Source: JANQIO01 sp965229625
GTDB lineage: Bacteria > Pseudomonadota > Gammaproteobacteria > Pseudomonadales > Halieaceae
DNA length: 64,000 bases
Direction of reading: 5' to 3'
Assembly: GCA_965229625.1 (NCBI GenBank)
Contig: CBDDJJ010000002.1
Span: 186,001 to 250,000, forward strand
Part shown: positions 26,554-35,543 of the stretch, piece after piece
How positions within the stretch are numbered: position 1 is the first letter of the stretch
Layout of the letters: every line of letters starts with the position of its first letter
Program-made: the position numbers and the translations under genes
Notes under the pieces: generated by a model
The model's database searches: none
Seen by the model: only the letters and a program-made list of their open reading frames with translations
Told to the model about the DNA's origin: nothing

Positions 26554-27294
26554 TCAGGACAGGGTTCCCCCGTCCACACGGATATCCTCGCCGTTGATGT
26601 GCCGGCCATCTTCGGAGGCCAGCATGGCAATTACGCCGGCTACGACGTCTGGGCCCTTGGGGCCATCGAGGGAGCTGATGCGAATAAGCTGCTCGCGCCC
26701 GGGCATGTCCGGCATGGCCGGCGCCTTCGTCATCGGGGTCTGGATGTCGCCGGGGCAGACACAGTTGGCGCGGATGCCCTCCTTCGCGTACTCGACGGCG
26801 ATGGAGCGGGTCAGGGCCAGCACCGCGCCCTTGCTGGCAGCATAAGCCGCCCCCCAGTGCAGGCCCGCAAGCCCCGCCGTGGACGAGGCGTTGACGATAC
26901 TCCCGCCGCTGTCCTTGAGATGAGGAATGGCGGCACGGTTCATGAAAAAGGTGCCGTCGAGGTTGATGCCGAGCAACTGGGACCAGCTGCTGGCACTGGT
27001 TTCGTGAAAGCGCTCGAAGCGCAGGATGCCGGCCATGTGCACCAGGGCGTAGAGGCTGCCCAACTGGTCGACACAGGCCTGCACGCAGGCTTCCGCCTGG
27101 GCCTCGTCACTGACATCACAGGCATGGGCCACGGCGCCGTTTCCGATGTCTTCCGCCGTCGCCCGGGCGGAATCCAGGTCGAGATCGGCACAGAACACGG
27201 CTGCCCCCTCTTCCGCCAGCCGCCGTGCCGTCGCCTGGCCAATCCCGCTGCCGGCGCCGGTTACCAGCGCCACCTTGTTTTCGAACCGCTGCAT
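26554..27294 (-). CDS. Short-chain dehydrogenase/reductase
   Basis: A 246-residue SDR with TGAGSGIG, ADLDLD after the second strand (NAD preference), active-site serine in NASSTAG, and YAASK. CPGDIQTPM sits at the usual substrate-loop position. An AGAGG ribosome site lies just before 27294. It is 57 bases downstream of the LysR gene on the same strand, so it may be part of that regulator's operon. Confidence 0.87.
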   Translation of the reverse strand: MQRFENKVALVTGAGSGIGQATARRLAEEGAAVFCADLDLDSARATAEDIGNGAVAHACDVSDEAQAEACVQACVDQLGSLYALVHMAGILRFERFHETSASSWSQLLGINLDGTFFMNRAAIPHLKDSGGSIVNASSTAGLAGLHWGAAYAASKGAVLALTRSIAVEYAKEGIRANCVCPGDIQTPMTKAPAMPDMPGREQLIRISSLDGPKGPDVVAGVIAMLASEDGRHINGEDIRVDGGTLS

Positions 27295-27351
27295 GAGAAC
27301 CTCTTTGTTATTGTCGATATCGCGTACCCGTCGGCTGCAGGCCTACTGTCG

Positions 27352-28245
27352 TCAGGCCAGCGCCTCGCCCAGGTAGTCTATCGCCACCCGCGTGCGGCGC
27401 GGCACGAATTTGCGGCTCGGGTACAACATCCACAACCCGGCATCGAAATTTCCGGCACTCACCTCCCACTCGGGAAACAGGTCCACCAGGGTGCCTTCAG
27501 ACAGGCCATCGGCGACCAGCCAGTCTGCCAGTAGCGCCGGGCCGAGACCCGCCAGCGCAGCGTCACGCAATGTCAGCGCGCTGGACGTCAGCAGGCGCGG
27601 CGACAGGCGGACGCTTACCTGCTCACCACTCTCCTTGCGGAAATGCCAGCGCTCCCGGTAAGCGTCCAGGTCCATCGACAAGGCGACTTCGCCCAGCTTG
27701 TCGGTCGGTACGTCCGGACGCCCTTCGCGAGCCAGCCAGGCAGGGCTGGCACACAGTCGATAGCGCACATACCGCAAACGACGGCCAACAAAACTCCCAT
27801 CCACCCCGGGGCCCAGCCTGAGCGCGATATCCACCCCGTCCGCGACCAGATCGAGCTGGCGGTCGGTGAATTGCAGATTGAGCGAAATGCCGGGGTAGCG
27901 CGCAAGAAACTCGGTGAGCAGCGGCATCACGCAGGTCTGGCCAAAGGCGACGGAGGCCGTAATCACCAGGGGGCCCTCGGGCTCTCCCTCAGCATCGGAC
28001 AGCGCCGCCGGCAGTGCTGTCAGTTCTTCCACCAGCGGCTCAATCCTGGCGAGCGCCTGACGACCCGCTTCAGTCAGGGTGAGACGCCGCGTGGTGCGCT
28101 GGAACAGCCGCACACGCAGCTTGCGCTCAAGCTGCGCAATAGCCCGCGACACCACCGAGGGGTCCCGTTCCAGGCGGCGTGCGGCGGAGGCGAAGCTCCC
28201 TTCGCGAGCCACCGTTACAAACGCTTCCAACTCCTCAACATTCAT
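27352..28245 (-). CDS. LysR-type transcriptional regulator
   Basis: A 297-residue regulator with an N-terminal winged helix (LEAFVTVAREGSFASAARRLERDPSVVSRAIAQLE is its helix-turn-helix region, residues 5-39) and a C-terminal effector-binding domain starting EPEGPLVITASVAFGQ. It resembles the CrgA/PecT-like clade in the wording of its effector domain. It diverges from an SDR gene across 91 bases that contain a matching inverted repeat, and it precedes a second SDR, so one or both dehydrogenases are likely targets. Confidence 0.92.
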   Translation of the reverse strand: MNVEELEAFVTVAREGSFASAARRLERDPSVVSRAIAQLERKLRVRLFQRTTRRLTLTEAGRQALARIEPLVEELTALPAALSDAEGEPEGPLVITASVAFGQTCVMPLLTEFLARYPGISLNLQFTDRQLDLVADGVDIALRLGPGVDGSFVGRRLRYVRYRLCASPAWLAREGRPDVPTDKLGEVALSMDLDAYRERWHFRKESGEQVSVRLSPRLLTSSALTLRDAALAGLGPALLADWLVADGLSEGTLVDLFPEWEVSAGNFDAGLWMLYPSRKFVPRRTRVAIDYLGEALA

Positions 28246-28250
28246 GCTGA

Positions 28251-28313
28251 ATTCACACTAATCCATTGTAAAAATCACTGTTTAACAAATTATAGCCACG
28301 AATTAGAGTGAAT
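28251..28313. promoter_or_regulatory. Inverted repeat in the LysR/SDR divergent promoter
   Basis: ATTCACACTAAT at 28251-28262 and ATTAGAGTGAAT at 28302-28313 are inverted copies with one mismatch in twelve, spaced by 39 bases of A/T-rich DNA. The position between the two start codons suits an operator bound by the LysR protein or by a dimer bridging the promoter. Confidence 0.5.
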
Positions 28314-28336
28314 CCTCTTCACCAGGAGGAGCCCAG

Positions 28337-29101
28337 ATGATGCATGGAAAATCCGTTCTGATTACCGGCGCCAGCCGGGGAATCGGTGCAGCCACTGCGC
28401 TGCACTTCGCCGGACTCGGCGCCCATGTGACGCTATTCGCGCGAGACAAGGCAAAGCTCGATCAGCTCGTGCAACAGATGGAAGACAGCGGGCGGAGCGC
28501 GCTGGGGATAAGCGGTGATATCACTCAGTATGCGGATATCGAGCGCGCATGCGCGCAGGCTGTAGAGCGTTTTGGCCGCCTGGATATCCTTGTAAACAAT
28601 GCCGGCATTATCGACCCGATCGCTCGCATCGAAGACAGCGACCCCGAGGCCTGGGGCCACGTTGTGGATGTCAATCTCAAAGGGGTTTACCACGCCTACC
28701 GGGCGGCGGTGCCTGTGATGGCGGAGCAGCGTTCCGGCATCATCATCAACCTGAGCTCCGGGGCAGCCACCGGAGCGCTTGAGGGCTGGAGCCACTATTG
28801 CGCGACGAAGGCCGCAGTGCTGGCATTGACCCGCTGCGGTGACAAGGAACTTGCCCCGCTCGGAATCCGTGTGGCCGGCCTCAGCCCGGGTACAGTTGTC
28901 AGCGATATGCAGGACACCATCCGCGCCAGCGGCATCAACCCGGTGAGCCAGCTGGATGCGTCCGCACACATTCCACCGGAGTGGGTCGCCGGGGCCATCG
29001 CCTATCTGTGTGGTGAAGAAGGCGCAGACTTTGCGGGCCAGGATTTCAGTATCAAGACCAACGAGGGCCGGGCTCGGGTAGGCCTGCCACCGGTGAACTA
29101 G
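28337..29101 (+). CDS. Short-chain dehydrogenase/reductase
   Basis: A 254-residue SDR with TGASRGIG, a ring of basic residues after strand two (LFARDKAKL, suggesting NADP), NNAG, NLSSGAATG and the catalytic YCATK. A strong AGGAGG lies seven bases before the ATG at 28337. It is divergent from the LysR gene. The stop codon overlaps that of the convergent DUF1810 gene within one CTAG. Confidence 0.88.
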   Translation: MMHGKSVLITGASRGIGAATALHFAGLGAHVTLFARDKAKLDQLVQQMEDSGRSALGISGDITQYADIERACAQAVERFGRLDILVNNAGIIDPIARIEDSDPEAWGHVVDVNLKGVYHAYRAAVPVMAEQRSGIIINLSSGAATGALEGWSHYCATKAAVLALTRCGDKELAPLGIRVAGLSPGTVVSDMQDTIRASGINPVSQLDASAHIPPEWVAGAIAYLCGEEGADFAGQDFSIKTNEGRARVGLPPVN

Positions 29102-29523
29102 TGCGCCTGGAGAATGGCCAGGGTCATGGAGTCTGGTTCGCCTTCATAGAAAGCATCCAGCATTTCCTGATAGAGGACATCCCCGGAGGCTACCTGGAAT
29201 AGCGTCATTGAAGAGCGTAGCTTTAGCGCATCCACAATGCCGAGAATGTCTTCCGCCGGCGTACCGCGATGGCTGAGCATCAGCCTGCAGCACTGGCGAA
29301 GTCTTGCGCCAAGCTCCGGATGCGCGAGGTAGGCCCCGGCTTCATCAAGGGAACGAATCGCAAAGCGCCGGGCGGTGGCGCTGTGGCCCAGGCCGATAAC
29401 CTGGGGAAATACAAACCACATCCAGTGGCTGGTTTTGCAGCCCTGTCGCAGCTCGTCCATCGCCTGCTCGATGACTCCGTCCTGGGCCCACAGGAAGCGC
29501 TGCAGGTCCACCGTTTCAGCCAT
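29098..29523 (-). CDS. DUF1810 family protein
   Basis: A 141-residue protein whose DLQRFLWAQ, MDELRQGCKTSHWMWFVFPQ and YLAHPELGARLRQC are hallmark segments of DUF1810, a small soluble family of unknown function. The start at 29523 lies eight bases inside the end of the upstream reductase gene, so the two are translationally coupled. The frame reaching 29706 is inside that neighbour and is disregarded. Confidence 0.88.
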   Translation of the reverse strand: MAETVDLQRFLWAQDGVIEQAMDELRQGCKTSHWMWFVFPQVIGLGHSATARRFAIRSLDEAGAYLAHPELGARLRQCCRLMLSHRGTPAEDILGIVDALKLRSSMTLFQVASGDVLYQEMLDAFYEGEPDSMTLAILQAH

Positions 29524-30511
29524 CGCTCTTGCTGCGATCAAATACCGCGTGCTCACCCAGTTCCTGCCCCGCCAGGCCGTCGCGCAGCACCCGCTGGTAG
29601 AACTCGCGCAGGGTATCCTCACCGTACTCGGGAGTAGCGTCGGCGTCGTAATGCTGCCTGGTGTCGTCCCACAGCAGCATGGACTCGGTGGCGTAGTAGT
29701 GACCAATGCGCGCGAACTCCGCCCGCTCGCGCGCCTTGCTACTCAGCTTGCCCAGGACATCCAGGAACCTGGCCACACGGAGGAGAAAACCGGGGGGTAT
29801 TTTGCGGAACCGCGCCGGCTTGCCCACCAGCTCGAACAGCATCTCGCCCTGCTGGCGCGGCGTCAGGGCCGGCCCCGGCCCACCCAGTGGCGCGATCACA
29901 TTGTGGTAGTTCACATCCTCGATAGCGGCCACTACAAAGCGTGCCAGGTCGGCCTCGGAGATTGGCTTGCAGGCGGTCAGCTCACCGTCGCCGAACATCA
30001 TGAAAGGCTTCCCGTTCTGGACCCGCTGCACCTGCCCCGCCAGCGATTTGAAGAAGGCGGTGGGGCGCACAATGGTATATCGCTGGCCGCTACCGGCCAG
30101 TTGCTGTTCGAAGTCCAGCTTGGCCTGCTGGAACACCAGCCGCGGTTTTTGCACGCAGATGGCGGACAACAGGATGAAGTGCGCCTCACAGGCGCGGGCG
30201 ACGGCAAGCAGATTGAGGTTGGCATCGCGGTCGACGCGCCACGCGTCGTCCGGGGCTCCGCTGCGACTGGCTATACAGGAAATGACAACGTCAAACTGTT
30301 CGTCCTGCACCACCTTGTGCAGGGACTCGGAGTCGCAGACGTCGGCAGTGCGCAGTTCGGCACCGGCGAGGCAGCCCTGGACCAGGGGGTCGGCCACCAG
30401 GCGCCGCACCAGCGCCACGGTCTGGTAGCCCTGGGCCAGCAATTCGCGCACCAACGCGCGGCCGATGTAGCCGGTGGCCCCCGCGACTAAAACACGTTTA
30501 TTGCCGCTCAA
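29516..30511 (-). CDS. NAD(P)-binding protein similar to 8-vinyl (proto)chlorophyllide reductase BciA/DVR
   Basis: A 331-residue atypical-SDR-fold protein with the cofactor motif VAGATGYIGRALV. Its C-terminal segment is characteristic: IGHYYATESMLLWDDTR and YDADATPEYGEDTL are very close to what I recall of divinyl chlorophyllide 8-vinyl reductases. In a phototroph this enzyme reduces the 8-vinyl group during bacteriochlorophyll synthesis. No other bacteriochlorophyll gene is in the window. It starts with TTG at 30511, 14 bases inside the peroxiredoxin gene, and overlaps DUF1810 downstream. It may instead be a tetrapyrrole- or quinone-related oxidoreductase. Confidence 0.75.
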   Translation of the reverse strand: MSGNKRVLVAGATGYIGRALVRELLAQGYQTVALVRRLVADPLVQGCLAGAELRTADVCDSESLHKVVQDEQFDVVISCIASRSGAPDDAWRVDRDANLNLLAVARACEAHFILLSAICVQKPRLVFQQAKLDFEQQLAGSGQRYTIVRPTAFFKSLAGQVQRVQNGKPFMMFGDGELTACKPISEADLARFVVAAIEDVNYHNVIAPLGGPGPALTPRQQGEMLFELVGKPARFRKIPPGFLLRVARFLDVLGKLSSKARERAEFARIGHYYATESMLLWDDTRQHYDADATPEYGEDTLREFYQRVLRDGLAGQELGEHAVFDRSKSDG

Positions 30512-31055
30512 ATCCCAGTTCAGCCAGTCGAGCTGCGATATCGGGAGCAGCGCTCGCAGGGTTCACGTTTCGGTCAATTGCCAGAATCTTGCCGCTCGCA
30601 TCGAGGTAGAAATTCACGCGGAAAGCAAATCGATTCTGGTGAAGGACACCATAGGCAGATGCCACTGTCTTATCCGGATCGCTCAGTAGCGGAAAATCTG
30701 CCTTCATCGCCGTTGCAAATCGCTTGTTCTCCTCAAGGGGGTCAACACTCGCCATGAAATAGCGGACGTTGTAGGCGCGAATCAAATGGCCATCTTCTGC
30801 AAAAGACTTGCATTCCAGGGTGCAACCACTGGTGAATGCGCGCGGGTACCACGCCAGCACTACACCTCCCCCCTCACCTAACTCCGCCAGCACGGTGCTA
30901 AGGCGGTAGGTGTTCCCGTCGGAGGCGGCGAGCTCGAAGTCTGGCGCGCTGTCACCCGTTGACAGCGCGCTGGTCGCTGCAATGGAGAGAGTTGTAACTG
31001 ACAAACACCCGAGCAGAAACATGACCGCTCGGAAACCAATGCCTACCTTAAACAT
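30498..31055 (-). CDS. Exported peroxiredoxin (BCP/AhpC-TSA type)
   Basis: A 185-residue thioredoxin-fold peroxidase. FTSGCTLEC holds the peroxidatic cysteine (Cys78) and a second cysteine four residues on (Cys82), as in BCP/PrxQ enzymes. Before the domain is a hydrophobic leader (RAVMFLLGCLSVTTLSIAATSA) that reads as a signal peptide, so the enzyme is likely periplasmic. AGGAG lies about nine bases before the ATG at 31055. First gene of a three-gene overlapping unit with the BciA-like and DUF1810 genes. Confidence 0.88.
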   Translation of the reverse strand: MFKVGIGFRAVMFLLGCLSVTTLSIAATSALSTGDSAPDFELAASDGNTYRLSTVLAELGEGGGVVLAWYPRAFTSGCTLECKSFAEDGHLIRAYNVRYFMASVDPLEENKRFATAMKADFPLLSDPDKTVASAYGVLHQNRFAFRVNFYLDASGKILAIDRNVNPASAAPDIAARLAELGFERQ

Positions 31056-31259
31056 GCGATATCGCTCCTGGAAATGAAATACTTACAACCGGACACGTGC
31101 CCAAGGCTCTACTGTCGCAAAACCTCAATAGTAACCGAGTAAGCTGTCACAGGCCGTTTAATCGTACCGTCCTGCGGCTGCGTATACACCCGAAATAAAG
31201 CCCTTCCAAATAGAAAGCTGTGTTTCATCACCCGGCATATAACTGCGAAAGGAGTGATC

Positions 31260-32396
31260 ATGCCTAGAGTTTCACCGCGGGCGCAAACAGGAGCCGCTCT
31301 TGCCTGGATAGCCCCACTGCTCCTGATATCCCATTCGGTTTCACTGCTTGCGCAGGAGGCGCTACCTGTGCCGGTGTTTCAGCCCAGCGTGAGGGAAATC
31401 GTTGAGTATGATGAGTACGCCGGAAGATTTGAGGCAGTAAAACGGGTCGACGTCCGCGCGAGGGTTTCAGGGTATCTCGATAGTGTTGCTTTCAAGGAGG
31501 GCCAGATTGTCGAAGCAGGCGACCTGCTCTACGTCATTGATCAGCGACCATTTCGCATTTCCCTTGAAGCAGCGGAGGCAGCTCTGGCCGAGGCTCAGGC
31601 AAACCGGGATCTGGCATCGATAGAGGCGAGGCGATCCCGTGACCTGATAAAGCGCAATGCCATCGCCCAGGACGTCGCAGATGCCAACGAACAAGCACTA
31701 TTGGCCTCAGTGGCGCGCGTCGCCCTCGCGCAGGCCCAGGTCGCGGAGGCGCAGCTCAACCTTGACTACACAGAGGTTCGTGCGCCATTTCAGGGCCGGG
31801 TCGGCGAACAGCTTGTCGACGAAGGCAACCTGATCTCCGGCGGCATCGAGGGTGCCACATTGCTGACGACAATCATCCAGGAAGACCCCCTGTACTTCGT
31901 GTTTGAAGTCAGCGAGCAAGATTTCCTTCGCTATGCCAGGCTCAATGAGAGCGGAGGCCGGCCCACGTCGCGGACCACGCCAAACGCCGTCGCCGTGCGG
32001 CTGATTGACGAAGACGACTACCTGCACCACGGGGTAATGGACTTCGTCGACAATGAGTTGGACCCTACCTCGGGCACCCTGGAGGGCCGCGCTGTTTTTG
32101 CCAACCCCAACGGTTTCATACAGCCAGGCACCTTCGGTCGGGTACGACTGCAGGGCAGTGGCCTGTACAGCGCGGTAATGATTCCCGACAGCGCCATACA
32201 GTTCGACCAATCGCGGCAGTTCGTGTTCGTCCTGAAGGAGGATGGCACGGTAGGCAGAAAATGGATCAAACCGGGGCCAATAGTCGAAGGGCTCCGCGTG
32301 GTACGCGAAGGACTCGAGGGTAACGAACAGCTTATAGGCGGCAACTATCATCGGCTGCGCATCGGCATGCCTGTCAGCGTCGGCGCCGCAGACTAA
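31260..32396 (+). CDS. RND efflux periplasmic adaptor (membrane fusion protein)
   Basis: A 378-residue AcrA/MexA-type adaptor. It has a signal segment (LAWIAPLLLISHSVSLLAQ), a lipoyl half-motif (VDVRARVSGYLDSVAFKEGQ), a coiled-coil hairpin rich in EAALAEAQAN and ALAQAQVAEAQLNLDYT, then the beta-barrel and membrane-proximal parts. Translation probably starts at the ATG at 31260; the GTG two codons earlier overlaps the AAGGAG site. It precedes the RND pump by 12 bases and would link it to an outer-membrane channel, which is not encoded here. Confidence 0.92.
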   Translation: MPRVSPRAQTGAALAWIAPLLLISHSVSLLAQEALPVPVFQPSVREIVEYDEYAGRFEAVKRVDVRARVSGYLDSVAFKEGQIVEAGDLLYVIDQRPFRISLEAAEAALAEAQANRDLASIEARRSRDLIKRNAIAQDVADANEQALLASVARVALAQAQVAEAQLNLDYTEVRAPFQGRVGEQLVDEGNLISGGIEGATLLTTIIQEDPLYFVFEVSEQDFLRYARLNESGGRPTSRTTPNAVAVRLIDEDDYLHHGVMDFVDNELDPTSGTLEGRAVFANPNGFIQPGTFGRVRLQGSGLYSAVMIPDSAIQFDQSRQFVFVLKEDGTVGRKWIKPGPIVEGLRVVREGLEGNEQLIGGNYHRLRIGMPVSVGAAD

Positions 32397-32408
32397 CGGG
32401 GGTTGCCG

Positions 32409-35400
32409 ATGTCGTTCACACACTTCTTTATCGAACGGCCCATATTTGCCGCCGTTATCTCGATCCTGATTACTCTGATCGGCACGATTTCCTATTTCTC
32501 TCTACCCATCACGCAGTACCCGGAGATCGCCCCGCCAACCATCCAGGTGACTGCCAGTTACCCGGGAGCCAGCGCTGAAGTCGTCGCGGACACAGTCGCA
32601 ACACCGCTCGAGCAGGAAATAAACGGCGTGGAGAACATGCTGTACATGCTGTCCCAGTCCACCGGTGACGGCAACGTTACGATTTCCGTGACCTTTGAAC
32701 TGGGAACCGACCTCGACGTCGCCCAGGTGCTGGTTCAAAACCGGGTCGCTATTGCCGAGCCCCGCCTGCCGGAACAGGTGCGCCGGCTCGGCGTCGTCAC
32801 CCAGAAGAGCTCTCCCGACCTGATGATGGTCATCAACCTGTTCTCACCGGACGAGACCTACGATCAGCTCTACATTGCAAACTATGCAACGCTGCAGGTG
32901 CGTGACCGCCTGGCGCGCATCAACGGCGTCGGGCAAATCTTGCTGTTTGGTGCCAGCGAATACGCCATGCGTATATGGCTGGACCCTGATCTTGTCAACG
33001 CAGTAGACCTGACGCCTGCGGAAGTCCTGCGATCCCTGCGCGCGCAGAACATCCAGGTCTCTGCCGGCACCATGAATCAGGCACCTGCGGACAATCCAAA
33101 CGCGTTTGAGATCGGCATCCAGACCCAGGGTCGTCTGAAGAACCCGCAAGAATTCGAGAACATCGTTGTACGCGCTTCCGAAGAGGGGCGAATCGTAAGG
33201 CTCAAAGATGTCGCGCGGGTGGAGCTTGGAGCACAGAGTTACACCAGTCGAGGCTACCTGGCGGGCCAGCCCGCTATTGCACTGCCCATCTTCCAGACTC
33301 CCGGCACCAATGCCCTCGAAACCGCCCGGGAACTGCAGAAAACCATGGCCGAGATGGCCGAGAGCTTTCCTCCCGGTCTTGATTACGCCATCGTCTACAA
33401 CCCCACGGAGTTTATCCAGGAATCCGTGTCCGCCGTTGTCGACACGATATTCGAAGCGGTAGCGCTGGTTGTGCTGGTCATCATCCTCTTCCTGCAGAGC
33501 TGGCGGGCGTCCCTGATTCCCATCATCGCCATCCCGGTGTCCCTGGTGGGAACCTTCGCGGTCATGCTGGCGCTTGGCTTCAGTCTCAACAACCTCACTT
33601 TGTTCGGCCTGGTGCTCGCCATCGGCATCGTGGTTGACGACGCAATCGTAGTGGTGGAGAACGTTGAACGGCACATGCGTGATGGCATGCCTCCGCGCGA
33701 AGCTGCTCATCGAACGATGGACGAGGTGGGTAACGCCCTGGTCGCCCTGGGTCTGGTGCTGGTCGCCGTTTTCGTACCAGCCGCCTTTGTGCCGGGCATC
33801 ACTGGCCAGTTCTACCAGCAGTTCGCCTTGACGATTGCGACCGCCACCATGATTTCGGTACTGGTATCCCTGACACTGAGCCCCGCACTCTGCGCACTCT
33901 TGCTCAAACCACATGATCACAGCGAGGACGCAGGCCAGTCGCGCGGGTTTTTTGCTGTCTTCAACCGAGCGCTCGACAGCCTGTCAAACCGCTATGGGGG
34001 GCTGACCGGGCGCCTGGTCCGCCGGGCAGCAGTGGTCATGGTTGCGTACATAGGACTGCTGGCTCTCACGGGCTTCCAATTCCAGCAAGTGCCCGGTGGT
34101 TTCATTCCCGATCAGGACCAGGGATATGCCATCATCTCGATAGAATTGCCGCCCGGTGCGGAACTGGATCGAACCGACGCGGTTGTCCGGGAAGTTACCG
34201 ACCGGCTGCTCGCCATTGACGGCATTGTCAACGCGGTGGGCTTCAGCGGATTTTCAGGTGCCACGTTCACCAACGCGCCCAATTCAGCCACGATCTTCCC
34301 GACCTTCGCTCCCTTCGGTGAGCGCCCCCCAATACAGGAGTTGGTCAATCAAATGTGGGGCGTAAGCGCCGGCATCGATGACGCGTTTGTCCTCGTGATA
34401 CAGCCCCCACCCGTACGAGGCATCGGCAACGCCGGCGGTTTCCGACTGATGATTGAGGATCGGCTCGGGCGCGGCCTGCCTTTGCTTGAGCAGGCCACAG
34501 CCGAATTGACTCAGGCGGCAAACGCGAGTGAGGGAATCACCCAGGCGTTCACTCTGTTCAACAACAGAACTCCCCAGCTCTACCTGGATATCGACAGGGA
34601 ACGGGCAGAGCGGCTCCAGGTGCCGGTCAGCGATGTATTCGAGACGGTAGAAATCTACTTCGGTTCCGCCTTCGTGAATGACTTCAATTACCTGGGCAGG
34701 ACATTTCGCGTCACCGCCCAGGCGGATTCGCCCTACCGGCGTTCACCGGAAGACCTCCTGAGCCTTTTCACTCGCAATGCCTTTGACGAGCAGGTTCCCC
34801 TGGGCTCGGTTGCATCGGCGGAATACCTTACCGGTCCGTACAGGGTCATGCGCTACAACCTCTATCCAGCGGCCTCTGTCTACGGCGGCACCCTGCCCGG
34901 CACCAGTAGCGGTGAAGCCATCGCCACCATTGAGGCACTGGCCGACGCGCAACTCCCCAATGGGCTCGCCTACGAGTGGACAGAGCTTGCCTACCAACAG
35001 AAGCTGGCGGGAAACACCGGTGTGGTGGTATTCGTCTTTTCCATCATCTTTGTTTTCCTGCTACTCGCGGCCCAATATGAAAGCCTTACCTTGCCGCTGG
35101 CCATCGTCCTCATCGTCCCAATGTGCATGCTGTTTGCAATGTTCGGGGTTTGGGTGACCGGCCTGGACAACAATATCCTGGTGCAGGTGGGTCTGATCGT
35201 GCTGGTCGGGCTCGCCGCCAAGAACGCCATCCTGATCGTTGAATTTGCAAAACAGGAAGAGGATGCCGGCAGTGACAGGTTTGCAGCAGCCATCAGCGCC
35301 GCGCGGCTCAGGCTGCGACCCATCCTGATGACATCCATGGCGTTTATTCTCGGTGTAATCCCGCTGGTGATCGCCCAGGGCCCGGGCGCGGAGATGCGTC

Positions 35401-35543
35401 AGGCGCTGGGCATCACGGTATTCTCGGGGATGCTTGGGGTTACCCTGTTCGGACTGCTGTTCACGCCGGTGTTCTACGTTCTCTGCCGAGCGCTAGGCCG
35501 CCGCCGAACGGAGACCAAAGCCGCACCCAGTCTGGCTGACTAG
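32409..35543 (+). CDS. RND multidrug efflux pump, HAE1 (AcrB-like) family
   Basis: A 1044-residue proton-driven exporter. It begins MSFTHFFIERPIFAAVISI and shows the duplicated porter domains and twelve membrane segments. The proton-relay residues are visible as the double aspartate in IGIVVDDAIVVVEN (TM4) and the lysine in LAAKNAILIVEF (TM10). Full length, no disruption. The start at 32409 follows a GGGGG-type site. No TolC-type channel or repressor gene is adjacent, so the pump probably borrows a channel encoded elsewhere. Confidence 0.95.
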   Translation: MSFTHFFIERPIFAAVISILITLIGTISYFSLPITQYPEIAPPTIQVTASYPGASAEVVADTVATPLEQEINGVENMLYMLSQSTGDGNVTISVTFELGTDLDVAQVLVQNRVAIAEPRLPEQVRRLGVVTQKSSPDLMMVINLFSPDETYDQLYIANYATLQVRDRLARINGVGQILLFGASEYAMRIWLDPDLVNAVDLTPAEVLRSLRAQNIQVSAGTMNQAPADNPNAFEIGIQTQGRLKNPQEFENIVVRASEEGRIVRLKDVARVELGAQSYTSRGYLAGQPAIALPIFQTPGTNALETARELQKTMAEMAESFPPGLDYAIVYNPTEFIQESVSAVVDTIFEAVALVVLVIILFLQSWRASLIPIIAIPVSLVGTFAVMLALGFSLNNLTLFGLVLAIGIVVDDAIVVVENVERHMRDGMPPREAAHRTMDEVGNALVALGLVLVAVFVPAAFVPGITGQFYQQFALTIATATMISVLVSLTLSPALCALLLKPHDHSEDAGQSRGFFAVFNRALDSLSNRYGGLTGRLVRRAAVVMVAYIGLLALTGFQFQQVPGGFIPDQDQGYAIISIELPPGAELDRTDAVVREVTDRLLAIDGIVNAVGFSGFSGATFTNAPNSATIFPTFAPFGERPPIQELVNQMWGVSAGIDDAFVLVIQPPPVRGIGNAGGFRLMIEDRLGRGLPLLEQATAELTQAANASEGITQAFTLFNNRTPQLYLDIDRERAERLQVPVSDVFETVEIYFGSAFVNDFNYLGRTFRVTAQADSPYRRSPEDLLSLFTRNAFDEQVPLGSVASAEYLTGPYRVMRYNLYPAASVYGGTLPGTSSGEAIATIEALADAQLPNGLAYEWTELAYQQKLAGNTGVVVFVFSIIFVFLLLAAQYESLTLPLAIVLIVPMCMLFAMFGVWVTGLDNNILVQVGLIVLVGLAAKNAILIVEFAKQEEDAGSDRFAAAISAARLRLRPILMTSMAFILGVIPLVIAQGPGAEMRQALGITVFSGMLGVTLFGLLFTPVFYVLCRALGRRRTETKAAPSLAD

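Noticed and set aside
29516..30511. Using the BciA-like gene to call the organism a phototroph
   Set aside because: No other photosynthesis gene is in the window, and homologues of this fold exist in non-phototrophs.
32844..33920. A 358-codon minus-strand frame inside the RND pump gene
   Set aside because: Antisense to an intact AcrB-like gene and rich in His/Gln from reversed codons; no domain.
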